The position numbers were made by a program, and so were the translations under genes. 52,844 nucleotides of DNA, from the NCBI GenBank assembly GCA_000827265.1, contig KN834896.1, positions 3,750 through 56,593 on the forward strand, written 5' to 3'. Origin of the DNA: Collybiopsis luxurians FD-317 M1 (taxonomy: Eukaryota; Basidiomycota; Agaricomycetes; Agaricales; Omphalotaceae). The notes under the pieces are model-generated. The model saw only the letters and a program-made list of their open reading frames with translations. It searched no databases and was not told where the DNA came from. Shown piece by piece: positions 43,741-52,844 of the stretch (position 1 is its first letter; every line of letters begins with the position of its first letter).

Positions 43741-44705
43741 CAACACTGAAATTACTAGAGCTCTTGCCTTCTTTACTATACCGGGCACAAAAACAGAGCC
43801 GTCCATTTCTTCCCTGACATTTCTGACCACCTTAAAGAGGTCTTAAATTAGGACCTTCAAGCTCTGTTTTTCCCCAGATTTATAAATAAGAACCAAGCAT
43901 GATATGATTCTAAACAGACTTCTTTTGCCTGATTACCTACGTCAGGGGAATTTACATTTATACTTGTTTTTGTCTTATCATCGCAGTTGAGTTGCCTGTC
44001 GGGGATTGCCGCTTCGGCGGCACTAACAGGTTTGTAATGATTGCTCACGGCAACGAAAACAATGAAAACTATGAAAATTGACTAAATATGCTACAAGTAG
44101 TTTATACGGGACCATTTTTAACGACTGTTCACGGCAATGAAAACAATTGAAATCCATTGAATACGCTAACTACGGCACAGGATGGAGGTTCGGCCCGATT
44201 CCATCCGTCGTCACATGTGCTCCGCGCTTTTTCACACTTCTTTCGACTCGTCCACCATCGTGTCTCATGTTGTGTACATGGGCTCATGGATTCTTCTTGG
44301 TTGAAATGCTGATGGACACAGCCATAATAATACTTGCTATATAGTCTTTCCCATGATCCTCTTGTAGTTCGATAGTACCTTGAAATTTCTTTTTACGTTC
44401 TGTGTATCCTGCTGCGACTAAACGAAGAAGTTGCAGAGCGCTGGGGACTTGGACTGTGAAAAAACGGCGCTGAAAACTCCTGCGTACCTGGTAAGGATGA
44501 GGGCGAGAAACCTACCATGAAAACCACGCACGGATTTGGTGTAAACCAACAAAAATTGGTGAAGATGCTTCAAACGTGAGCTACAGACCTCAAGGTACGT
44601 TCGATCGCGCCTCGTTATGGTATATAGCTTACCTTGACAGCTGGGAGGAGGGAAAGAATGGTTTTGAGTCGAGAGGGCCGGAAACTTGATGCAGAACATA
44701 GTCAC
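43741..44705. other. no supported gene; small repeats
   Basis: An inverted pair AAAAACAGAGC (about 43789 and 43867) flanks an ~85-bp foldback. A direct duplication around CACGGCAA(C/T)GAAAACAAT occurs at about 44046 and 44131. Minus-strand frames at 44418-44705 may contain further exons of the broken gene described next, but I could not join them. Confidence 0.35.
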
Positions 44706-45060
44706 TCACGATAACTGCACCCTCAACCATGGCAACAGGAACGACCTCCCTTGTACATCTCATGTAACTTCCCATTCCTGCGACGCACACTTACCTTCTA
44801 GTTATTGGAACGGAAACCTTGGGGCGACGAAGTAGGGTAGTCTGAAGTACGTTCTCAAGCATTCGATGCCTTCCATAGCCGTACCTTCGCGGATTTGATT
44901 TCCATCATACTTCCCGCGCACCATCCAGATACCTTCCCATCTCCCATAGTCCTATCTCCATTGATTTTATTTCGGCCATTCCTCATCATCCGCCTCTTCA
45001 AAATACACTCGAAAACCTGTTTTCTGAGTTTACCGACTAACTCTGATGGAAACACTGCGT
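44706..45060 (-). pseudogene. degraded coding fragment with two nonsense codons
   Basis: One minus-strand frame reads FRVYFEEADDEEWPK, stop, NQWR, stop, DYGRWEGIWMVRGKYDGNQ and IREGTAMEGIECLRT. The stops are TAA (44967-44969) and TAG (44952-44954), 15 bp apart and in the same frame. A frame-shifted continuation gives LLRRPKVSVPITR before a GTAAGT donor, and after a ~47-nt intron an exon REVVPVAMVEGAVI ends at a GTGAGT donor. The coherent protein-like sequence on both sides of the stops argues for a real gene that has decayed. It has the look of an uncharacterised Agaricomycete protein family; no function is assigned. Confidence 0.45.
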
Positions 45061-45523
45061 GGAGGGTTGGAAAGAAGATTGCGAGGAGCTGTCAAGCTTC
45101 CCGCAAACTCCAAGTAAAAGCCTGGGGAATAACCAAATCACAATGTCCTCGACAGTCGGATTAACAATTTTTAAGAAGATCGGTTCCGAAAGGTCAGCAA
45201 CAGGGTCGACTTAGAAACCTTTGAATTTGAATAGTTTTGCTGTTTCTTCTATATGCAGCTAGCTGAATAACATGAAAAGGTCAGTGTGTGCTGAAACATC
45301 GCGAAAGGGAGATGTGATAGCGCAGAGAAGTGGGCGCCTATATATTGATTTGCAGTATTTATATGGCGTGTTCTCTGCAGTCACGACGCATTTTACCACT
45401 ACGCGTACCTTGAATGCACACCATCAACTATAGGGCAAAACAGGAGACGGCCGTGACGCTACCGACGACTGGACATACTGAGAAACACTTGCGACCTTAG
45501 CCCTTCCTTCTGTTCGAAAAAGA

Positions 45524-45910
45524 ATGGCCGTCTCACAGGTAAGTGGGTAAACGATTCCGAGATTCTGCTCGATTTCCGAGATTTTACTGTTCTAGGTTGT
45601 GCAGGAATATACAAGATACGCGGAGGAGGGTCGGTTCAAGGTACCGGAAGTCAGAGGCGAGTGTATTCAATTCCGAATAAGCCGTTGTATTTATATTCAG
45701 TGGGTCCAGTGCCACTCTCTTTTGTTCGTCATTCACGACTGGCTCCTTCCATTACAGCGGCAAAATAACGAGGTCGAGTTTTTTGCTGGGCTCAGTAGTT
45801 TGCCACCGAAGAAACTGCGGTCAAAAGGGAATTCGGGGAACAGGGTTTTTAGGTAAGTGTCCGATTGTTTTGGTGTTTCACGCGTGCTGAAAATCATTAA
45901 CAGGGCGTGA
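45524..45910 (+). CDS. small hypothetical protein, three exons, 92 aa
   Basis: Exon 1 (45524-45538) encodes MAVSQ. A 57-nt intron (GTAAGT..TTCTAG) leads to exon 2 (45596-45852), which is open throughout. A 51-nt intron (GTAAGT..ACAG) leads to a 7-nt last exon ending TGA. The protein reads VVQEYTRYAEEGRFKVPEV near the start and has an aromatic/hydrophobic middle (CIYIQWVQCHSLLFVIHDW) and a basic tail. It has no signal peptide and no recognised domain. Tiny first and last exons make the model tentative. It lies about 400 bp upstream of the T5orf172-like gene on the same strand, and could be a fragment of a larger gene. Confidence 0.42.
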
Positions 45911-46317
45911 ATTTTCGGCCAGAACCAGGTCAGCCCAACAACGTTTCGCTAGAACTAGCCAAGTCGCGTTATCTTCATTCTGTAACGGTCGCCTGCATTA
46001 TTGGTCATAAATTTTCGTTTACGCTGCCTTAAAATTCGGGTTTTTTGGTACGTCCGTCCGTCCGTTACTTTCTTTTCAGTTTGTCCTAACCTCAAATAAG
46101 TTTCTTCGCCCAACGACGCTTCGTTATAACCTCCAGCACAGTCTTTTCTCGACCGACCCCTCGTCTTCTCCGTCTAGCGTGTTTCACCGCATTGAAATTC
46201 AGACATTCACGTACATCCACATCTTCTTGCTTTCTTCAGCAGCTTCACTAACTTTAGTCAATTTTGTTTCCTATATTCGGCATTCCGCTTCTCGTTCAAG
46301 GTTTTAGGCCATTCGTT

Positions 46318-47259
46318 ATGTTGTCCCGGTTCGTCCAACGACCGACTTGGTATCCATGCATCCTTTCCAACCTTGCATTGTCCCTCTCTTGCCGTCTCTG
46401 TACCTTCCACCCGCCAAACCCGCTTGTACGTCGAAGTATATTAGGCGCAAAAGGATTACCCCGCCACCTCCTTCTGGTACCCCCTCAAGATATTCTTTCC
46501 ATGAAGGGGCTGAACGATAACGTCACGACCCGTCTCTTGGATGCGGGCGTTATCCATCGAATTCCTGGTGGATTCCAGTTCCATTTACCCAACATGGAGA
46601 CCCTTGTGGCGTACCGGAAAGGTTTGGCTATGAGCTCTGCATCCATAGCCAACCCTCTCATCAGTCCGTTTACGTTTCCCGAGCACGCGAGGACCTTTGA
46701 GCCCGGAACGCACTTGGACTTACGTCCTGGGTGGTACTGGACGATGGATGAGGACTTCGAAAACTCACCTGGTATTCCCGTTCGCTTCTCCGCTCTCTCC
46801 GATCCTGCGAATGTTAATCGAAGGACCTATGACGCCCTCGACAAGAAACTTAACTCCTTCCAGGTTCGTGGTACTGGAATTGTTGGATGGGTCTACTGGT
46901 TCTTTGAACCGCCGTATACTTTGAAGATTGGGAAGACCAATAACCTCGCTAGACGCATGCTCGAATGGCACCGACAATGTCCAAATCCGTTGCGAATCTG
47001 GTGTGGAGCATATGCAACAATGTATGGAAACAGTACCGGTACGTGCACAGTGGTTTGGTTGATTCTGTCTGACTGTACCGTTCTAGAGACGCTCTCGCAC
47101 TGGAGAATGGAGCAGTTTGCCTATGATAGGCCTGTCAAGGAGTGTTGGTCCTGCGGCGTCCACCATAAAGAAATGTTTATTACGATACATGGTATTGGAC
47201 CCGCTGACAGGTTAGCTTTGTCCATTGTCCGAGAAATGGCGAATATGGGGTCGCAGTAA
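46318..47259 (+). CDS. T5orf172/GIY-YIG-like domain protein, 297 aa
   Basis: The ATG at 46318 is the first in a long open frame. An intron at 47039-47086 (48 nt, GTACGT..TTCTAG) gives 894 nt. Residues ~187-270 carry the diagnostic segment: GIVGWVYWFFEPPYTLKIG, KTNNLARRMLEWHRQC, then ETLSHWRMEQFAYDRP and ECWSCGVHHKEMF with C-x2-C-x2-HH. This matches the fungal family with the phage T5 Orf172 / MUG113-type domain, a relative of the GIY-YIG nuclease fold, in which the VY, K[IV]G[KR]T and Arg positions are conserved and are present here. The ~180-residue N-terminal region is unassigned. Members are widespread in mushrooms, with unknown biological role; DNA binding or nicking is inferred from the fold. 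The intron is a multiple of three without stops, so retention would only insert 16 residues. Confidence 0.78.
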   Translation: MLSRFVQRPTWYPCILSNLALSLSCRLCTFHPPNPLVRRSILGAKGLPRHLLLVPPQDILSMKGLNDNVTTRLLDAGVIHRIPGGFQFHLPNMETLVAYRKGLAMSSASIANPLISPFTFPEHARTFEPGTHLDLRPGWYWTMDEDFENSPGIPVRFSALSDPANVNRRTYDALDKKLNSFQVRGTGIVGWVYWFFEPPYTLKIGKTNNLARRMLEWHRQCPNPLRIWCGAYATMYGNSTGTCTVVWLILSDCTVLETLSHWRMEQFAYDRPVKECWSCGVHHKEMFITIHGIGPADRLALSIVREMANMGSQ

Positions 47260-47590
47260 CTTAGATTAAACTTCCTCCTAATGATACCTGTACATAGTGT
47301 TATCGAACGACAACCTTTCTCTAATTGTGAATAGGTACAAACAAATGCGCATAATTTTGCAATCGAACTTGAGATCGATCTCGAGACGTCTGAATGAGAC
47401 ACAGTGGGAGATTCCCTACGTTGTGATCACATTTAAACAAGATGACTTCTCAAATACGGGCTGCATTTGTTGGAACTTGGTCATCGACTGGTTTTCACAG
47501 TCATTAACGGCAGAGCAGCCACCCAACGTTAGTGCAGTTGAGAATGAATACTCAGTTACCGGTTAAATTTTCATTAACAATGCAAATACG
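47260..47590. other. flank between the last island gene and satellite array 2
   Basis: No gene is supported here. Sequence resembling array units starts to appear after about 47590. No terminal repeat or duplication matching the left side of the island (around 22870-22920) was seen. Confidence 0.35.
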
Positions 47591-50500
47591 CTACCGAGAA
47601 TAGCACTGAAATCTACTTCAGTAAGATAACGGTTTCAGAATATCGCTGAGGGTAAGAGTTAGACTTAAACGAAACTCGGTAGGAGTAACCTTCGACGAAA
47701 CGGCTCTATTGAATGGTATTTCCGTTGGAACGACGTTCAGCGCCGGAGATATCAGTTGGACTCAAATCCGCCGTATTCCACTGGGTAATAGTGTGCATCT
47801 GCATCTTAGTTCAGTTGATAACAAAATAACTCACTGTAATTTGATCCACTTAGTTGAAGTTTCCGGATTTTATTTCAGTTAAATGCGGAAGCAGTAACCT
47901 TGTGGATATGACTATTGTATTCCATTGCGGTAGCACTTCCAATAAATCCAGTACTGTTAGCATAATCTGCCTGCTTTATCTTGCAGTGACCAAGCCCAGC
48001 ATTAATGGCATAGAGACTTTGTACAATGTGGGATAATATTTCAAGAGTTGTGGCTCTTTTACCGCAGCAATATTCTATGAAAAAACAATCCTGCGCTGTT
48101 ATTACCGAAATTCATGAATGTTGAGCTACCCCACTGCATTAAATTGCAGCTGCTTAAAATTCACTCATATGTCGGGAATAAACTGCATTTGATTTCACAA
48201 AACATTACTGTAGTGAGACAGTCATCACTCATGGAAATGTTATACTACAGCATTTTGTTGCCATTAATGTTGGACTACCTCCCTGCACTGAATTACAGCT
48301 GCTATAAATTCACACAGATGTCCGGAATAAAACTGCATTTGATTTCACAAAACATTGCTGTCATGAGACAGTCATTACTCATGGAAATGTTGTACTACAG
48401 CATTTTGGTGCCATCAATGTTGGACTACCTCCCTGCACTGAATTGCAGCTGCTATAAAATTCAGACAGAGGTCAAGCATAAAGCTGCTTTTGATTCACAG
48501 AACATTACTGTAATGAGACAGGCATAACTCATGGAAATGCTTTCCTACAGTATTTTGGCGCAATTAGCATTATACTACGCTACTGTACTGAATTTCAATT
48601 GATATAAAATTCACACAAAGGTCGGGAATAAAACTGCATTTGATTTCGCAGAACGTTGCTGTAATGAGACAGTCATTACTCATGGAAATGTTATCCTACA
48701 ACATTTCGGTGCCATTAATATTAGGCTACCCCACTGAACTGGATTGCAACTGCTATGAAATTCAAACAGAGGTCGGGAATAAAACTGCATTTGATTTCAC
48801 AGAATATTACGGTAATGAGATAGTCATCACTCATGGAAATGTACTCCTACAGCATTTCGGTGCAATTAATATTATGCTACCCTACTGCACTAAGTTGCAA
48901 CTGCTATAAAATTCACTCAGAAGTCGGGAATAAAACTGCATTTGATTTCACAGAATATGACTGTAATGCCTTCATGGCAATGTTATCCTACAGCGTTTCA
49001 GTGTCATTAATATTAGGCTACCCCACTGCACTGAATTGCAATTGCCATAAAATTCACACAGAGGTCGAAAATGAAACTGCAGTTGATTTCACAGAACATT
49101 ACTGTAATGCACTCATGGAAATTTTATCCTATAGTATTTCGGTGCCATTAATGTTAGGCTACCCACTGAACTGGATTGCAACTGCTATGAAATTCAAACA
49201 GAGGTCGGGAATAAAACTGCATTTGATTTCACAGAACATTACTGTAATGAGATAGTCATCACTCGTGGAAATGTACTCCTATAGCACTTTGGTGCAATTA
49301 ATATTATGCTACCCCACTGCACTAAATTGCAACTGCTATAAAATTCACTCAGAAGTCGGGAATAAAACTGCATTTGATTTCACAGAACATGACTAATGCA
49401 TTCATGGAAATGTTATCCTACAGCATTTTGGTGCCATTAATATTAGGCTACCCCACTGAACTGAATTGCAACTGCCATAAAATTCACACAGAGGTCGAAA
49501 ATGAAACAGCAGTTGAATTTCACAGAACATCACTGTAATGCACTCATGGAAATGTTATCCTATAGTATTTCGGTGCCATTAATGTTAGGCTACCCCACTG
49601 AACTGGATTGCAACTGCTATGAAATTCACACAGAGGTCGGGAATAAAACTGTATTTGATTTCACAGAACATTACTGTAATGAGATAGTCATCACTCATGG
49701 AAATGTACTCCTATAGCATTTTGGTGCAATTAATATTATGCTACCCCACTGCACTAAATTGCAACTGCTATAGAATTCACTCAGAAGTCGGGAATAAAAC
49801 TGCATTTGATTTCACAGACCATGACTGTAATGCATTCATGGAAATGTTATCCTACAGCACTTCAGTGCCGTTAATATTAGGCTACCCCACTGAACTGAAT
49901 TGCAACTGCTATAAATTCACATGGAGGTCGGGAATGAAACTGCATTCGATTTCACAGAACATTGCTGTAATCCACTCATGGAAAAGTTATCCTATAGCAT
50001 TTCGGTGCCATTAAAGTTAGGCTACCCCACAGAACTGAATTGCAACTGCTATAAAAATCGCACACAGGTCGGGAATAAAACTGCATTTAATTTCACAGAA
50101 CATTACTCCAATGAGACAGTCATCACTCATGGGAATGTTATACTATAGCATTTTGGTGCCATTGATATCATGCTACCCCACTGCACTGAATTGCAGCTGC
50201 TATAAAATTCACATAGATTTCGGAAATAAAACTGCATTTGATTTCACAGAACATTACTGTAGTGAGACAGTCATCACACATGGATATGTTATCCTACAGC
50301 ATTTTTATGCCATTAATGCTAGCCTGGGTCACTGCACTATGATAATGCAGACAGATTATGACAAGAATATTGAATTTGTTTCCTACGGAACATTACTGCT
50401 GCTGGAACATGTAGCCCACAGGAATGTCATTGACCCCTTCAGGGTATATGAGATTACAGACTATCGGTGCAGTGAAGTAGAAATCATCTATAAAAATACC

Positions 50501-51450
50501 ATCTTACAGCCTTTCATGCTATTAATGCTGGCCTGGGTCACTGCAATATAATGCAGACAGATTATAATAATAGCACTGAATTCTTTTTCCACAGGATACT
50601 ACTGCAGCTAAAATCCATAGCCCACCGTAATGACCCTTTAGGTTGTGTGAGATTATAGAATATTAGTGCAATGAAGAATCAATCATCTGGAGAAATACTA
50701 TTCTATCGAAGTTTCATACTACTCTCATGGAAATATTATGCTACAGCATTTATACGACATCAGCCGCTAACTGAGTCGCTGCAATAATATCCAGGTAGAT
50801 GTTGAACAGATTGTAATTGACTACAGTACTGAATTTTCCAATAAATGTTCCTGCTGTGGGACAGTCATCACTCACAGAAATATTATCTTACAGGATCTGT
50901 ATGCCATTAATGCTCACCTGCGTAAATGCAAAATATTTCAAGCAGATGTTGATGGCACCTCTGAATTTCTTGTCCATTGAACATTACCACAGTGAGCAGT
51001 GCCCGCCCATCGAGTATTATCCTGTGGAATGTTCATGCATTTAAAGCTGGAATGGGTCCGACGCTGAAATAAAATTCCGGCAGATGTTAACCACGGTACC
51101 CAATTCTCTTTCTGCAGAACATTACTCCTGTGGGTCAGTAATCACGGACGGATATATCATCCTACTGAATCTCCATTCTATTAATGATGGACCGGGTTAC
51201 AGCAATGACATTCATGCAGATGTTGAGACTCGACTGAATCCTTTTCCCACAGAAAATCATTGCAGGAAGCCAATGATCGCTTACGGAAATATTATACTAC
51301 AGAACTTTCATGCCACTAACGCTAGCCTGGATCACCGAAATAAAATTCAGGCAGATGTTACGCATGTTACTGGATTTTCCTTCCAGAGAACGTTACTGCA
51401 GCTGAAATCCATAGCCCACAGCTTGAGGTATGTTTGATTACAGCTTATCA
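47591..51450 (+). repeat. satellite array 2, ~150-bp units with a ~432-bp higher-order repeat
   Basis: The core (48110-50330) has about fifteen head-to-tail units of 139-152 bp carrying GGGAATAAAACTGCATTTGA, TTTCACAGAACATTACTG, CATGGAAATGTTATCCTACA and ACTGCACTGAATTGCAACTG. Landmark phrases recur at 48776/49207/49639, at 48927/49358/49791 and at about 49066/49498/49931, so three-unit blocks of ~432 bp were copied together. Both flanks (47591-48110 and 50330-51450) contain longer, more divergent units with TAATGACCC, ATAGCCCAC and GGCAGATGTT words that match array 1. Orientation is the same as array 1. The frame stays open in places because 432 is divisible by three; this is not coding evidence. 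Confidence 0.9.
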
Positions 51451-51969
51451 GTGCAGTGAGCCACCAGCCCTTATAGAAACAGTGTGCGACAGACTCTTCT
51501 TTCCAGCAAACCTAGACTAATTCAGTCGGACCGAAAATAGATACTATGTATTTAACCTCCTGCTGTACCGAAATTCATCCACGGCTTGGCGACGATTTTC
51601 AATTCCAATTTGTTATTGTATAGATATATACAGTCCATGTGGGTTATATAGAATATCTGAATTGTCCCGCGGGCGGGCCTCCAAAATGGTTTCAGAAGGA
51701 TCAGTTTAATTGACGGGTAGTACCTGTTTGGACGCCATAGGACTCGGCACATACCCCGTAACAGCACAATGTTCCTCAATCAGCCCTTCGATACTGACTC
51801 CCTCTATGGCACTATAGAAAATTTTAACTTCGATTTTACTAATCACAATCTTGATGACATTTACTCTAACTTCGACTTCGACAGCAGTAGACTTGATAAT
51901 AGCGGTAATTTCTACTAATGTATCTACAATGTACATTTCTGTGTTAAGTTGATGTTTGTGCGACGGAAT
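51451..51969. other. no gene seen between array 2 and the minisatellite element
   Basis: About 500 bp of mixed sequence with short frames. It contains AATTGACGGGTAGTACCTG near 51711, weakly similar to the AATTGACGTGTAGTTATAAC phrase at 12649, so it may be part of the same dispersed element. Confidence 0.3.
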
Positions 51970-52140
51970 GGGTTTGTTGAATGTGAGGATGGGCTTGCCG
52001 AATGTGAGGGTGAGCTTAGCGAATGTGAGGGTGAGGCCTCTGAATGTGAGGGTGAGCTTCACGAATGTGAGGGTGAGTGCCAGGCATGAATGTGAGGGTG
52101 TCCGGTTGTGTCTACACCGTGAATTGACCTGGCAAGTCCG
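51970..52140 (+). repeat. minisatellite-bearing dispersed element, copy 2
   Basis: About six copies of GAATGTGAGGGTGAG separated by short variable spacers, followed by GGTGTCCGG and CTACACCGTGAATTGACC. The order matches the copy at 12645-12775 in inverted orientation. Confidence 0.75.
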
Positions 52141-52240
52141 AGCGGGGCGGAAGCTGACCCAAGCTCACCAACGTGGTCAGGAACATCCGATTCATCTGGC
52201 AGCCCGGCATGATACTGCGTGGGAGCGTCAATTGTTTACA

Positions 52241-52248
52241 TATAAAGG
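52241..52248 (+). promoter_or_regulatory. TATA-like box upstream of the ankyrin gene
   Basis: TATAAAGG lies about 120 bp before the ATG at 52370. An acceptor-like TTTACAG at 52353-52359 means a 5' UTR intron is possible. Confidence 0.3.
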
Positions 52249-52369
52249 CTCGCAAAGCTTTTGGCTTTCGCCCATCATAAAAAAAGTTACGATACACAGT
52301 GTGTCGATTTTGACATATTCTAAGTTGCACGTTTGTACTAATGTTGCATAGCTTTACAGGGACTCAGAA

Positions 52370-52844
52370 ATGGCCGACGAACTTGTAGCTGCTTCACGTA
52401 ACGGGTATTATCGCCGTGTACAGGTGTTGCTGGAGCGGGGTGTTGATGTGGATGGTGGTCAATATGGCAGCCCCCTCCAAGCTGCAGCAAGTAATGGAAA
52501 GGAGGCAGTAGTGAAGCTTTTGCTTGAGAACGGTGCTAGTGTTATTGCTCAGGGTGGGGAATATGGTAATGCCCTTCAAGCTGCTGCCTATGGGGGAAAT
52601 GAGGCAGTAGTAGGACTGTTATTTGAGAAGGGTGCTGGTGTTAATGCTCAGGGTGGGAAATATGGCAATGCCCTTCAAGCTGCTGCCTACAAAGGAAATG
52701 AGGCAGTAGTAAACCTGTTACTTGAGAAGGGTGCTGATGTTAATGCTCAGGGTGGGAAATATGGCAATGCCCTTCAAGCTGCTGCCTACAAAGGAATGAA
52801 GGCAGTAGTAAACCTGTTACTTGAGAAGGGTGCTGATGTTAATG
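52370..52844 (+). CDS. ankyrin-repeat protein, 5' part, continues off the window
   Basis: The frame starts ATG (MADELVAASRNGYYRRVQVLL) and is open for 158 codons to the edge. After a degenerate first repeat come four ankyrin repeats of exactly 33 residues with the pattern YGNALQAAAYKGNEAVVNLL and LEKGADVNAQGGK. The last copies differ by only a few bases over 99 bp. Ankyrin repeats bind other proteins. In fungi, highly identical, recombining repeats of this kind are common in NLR-like or HET-related proteins, where they are normally C-terminal; here they begin at the very N terminus, so the architecture is unclear without the 3' part. No nucleotide-binding domain is visible in the window. Confidence 0.85.
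   Translation, partial: MADELVAASRNGYYRRVQVLLERGVDVDGGQYGSPLQAAASNGKEAVVKLLLENGASVIAQGGEYGNALQAAAYGGNEAVVGLLFEKGAGVNAQGGKYGNALQAAAYKGNEAVVNLLLEKGADVNAQGGKYGNALQAAAYKGMKAVVNLLLEKGADVN

Noticed and set aside
44007..44022. GC-rich hairpin (GCCGCTTCGGCGGC) resembling a bacterial terminator
   Set aside because: No T-run follows and the context is a eukaryotic genome; a short palindrome is a simpler explanation.
22861..47590. A single giant mobile element of the Starship type
   Set aside because: No tyrosine-recombinase captain, terminal repeats or target duplication could be found at the island edges; kept only as a hypothesis in the findings.
48114..50551. Long plus-strand reading frames (up to 146 codons) repeated through satellite array 2
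   Set aside because: They arise because units and trimers are close to multiples of three. There are no consistent starts, no splice structure and no protein-like conservation.

Overview
This is a fungal nuclear sequence, most likely from an Agaricomycete (Basidiomycota). The evidence is many 48-75 nt introns with GTRNGT donors and CTNAY-like branch sites, a SWIM-type KDZ transposase of the kind that is expanded in mushroom genomes, several uncharacterised gene families with an Agaricomycete look, and CpG-depleted transposon debris. No tRNA, rRNA, CRISPR array or prokaryotic operon was seen.

Layout. 0-8.9 kb is transposon-rich and nearly gene-free: a possible LTR retroelement end at the left edge, two hAT-like miniature elements with perfect 8-bp target duplications (2.1-2.7 and 6.8-7.3 kb), a 185-bp TA-flanked foldback element and a 9-bp minisatellite. 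8.96-12.1 kb (minus strand) is a multi-exon importin-7/8-type (Sxm1/Nmd5) karyopherin pseudogene with stops, frameshifts, damaged splice sites and a missing 3' third. 14.5-22.9 kb is a large degenerate satellite array. It contains a 20-N gap flanked by a roughly 934-bp duplication that looks like an assembly artefact.

22.9-47.3 kb is a gene island between two satellite arrays. In order it holds a small two-exon gene, a 683-codon unknown protein (minus), a nine-exon 943-aa unknown protein (minus), a divergent pair at 31.3/31.4 kb sharing a 94-bp promoter, a Ser/Pro/Lys-rich coiled-coil gene broken by one in-frame TGA (minus), an apparently full-length 896-aa KDZ transposase (plus), CpG-poor debris, a ~180-bp tandem repeat split by a third hAT-like element, a degraded gene with two nonsense codons, a small gene and a T5orf172/GIY-YIG-like gene. 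47.6-51.45 kb is a second satellite array of the same sequence family, with a ~150-bp unit and a ~432-bp three-unit higher-order repeat. The right edge opens into the 5' end of an ankyrin-repeat gene whose repeats are nearly identical at the DNA level.

The genes do not form a recognisable pathway. The window reads as a repeat-dominated, transposon-shaped region in which a small set of lineage-specific genes survives between two related satellite arrays. The most unusual items are the paired arrays with higher-order structure, the uncharacterised 943-aa and 683-aa proteins, and the exact insertion footprints of three hAT-like miniature elements. Exon structures were assembled by eye from splice consensus and reading-frame continuity. 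Family assignments come from recognising conserved motifs, not from a database search.
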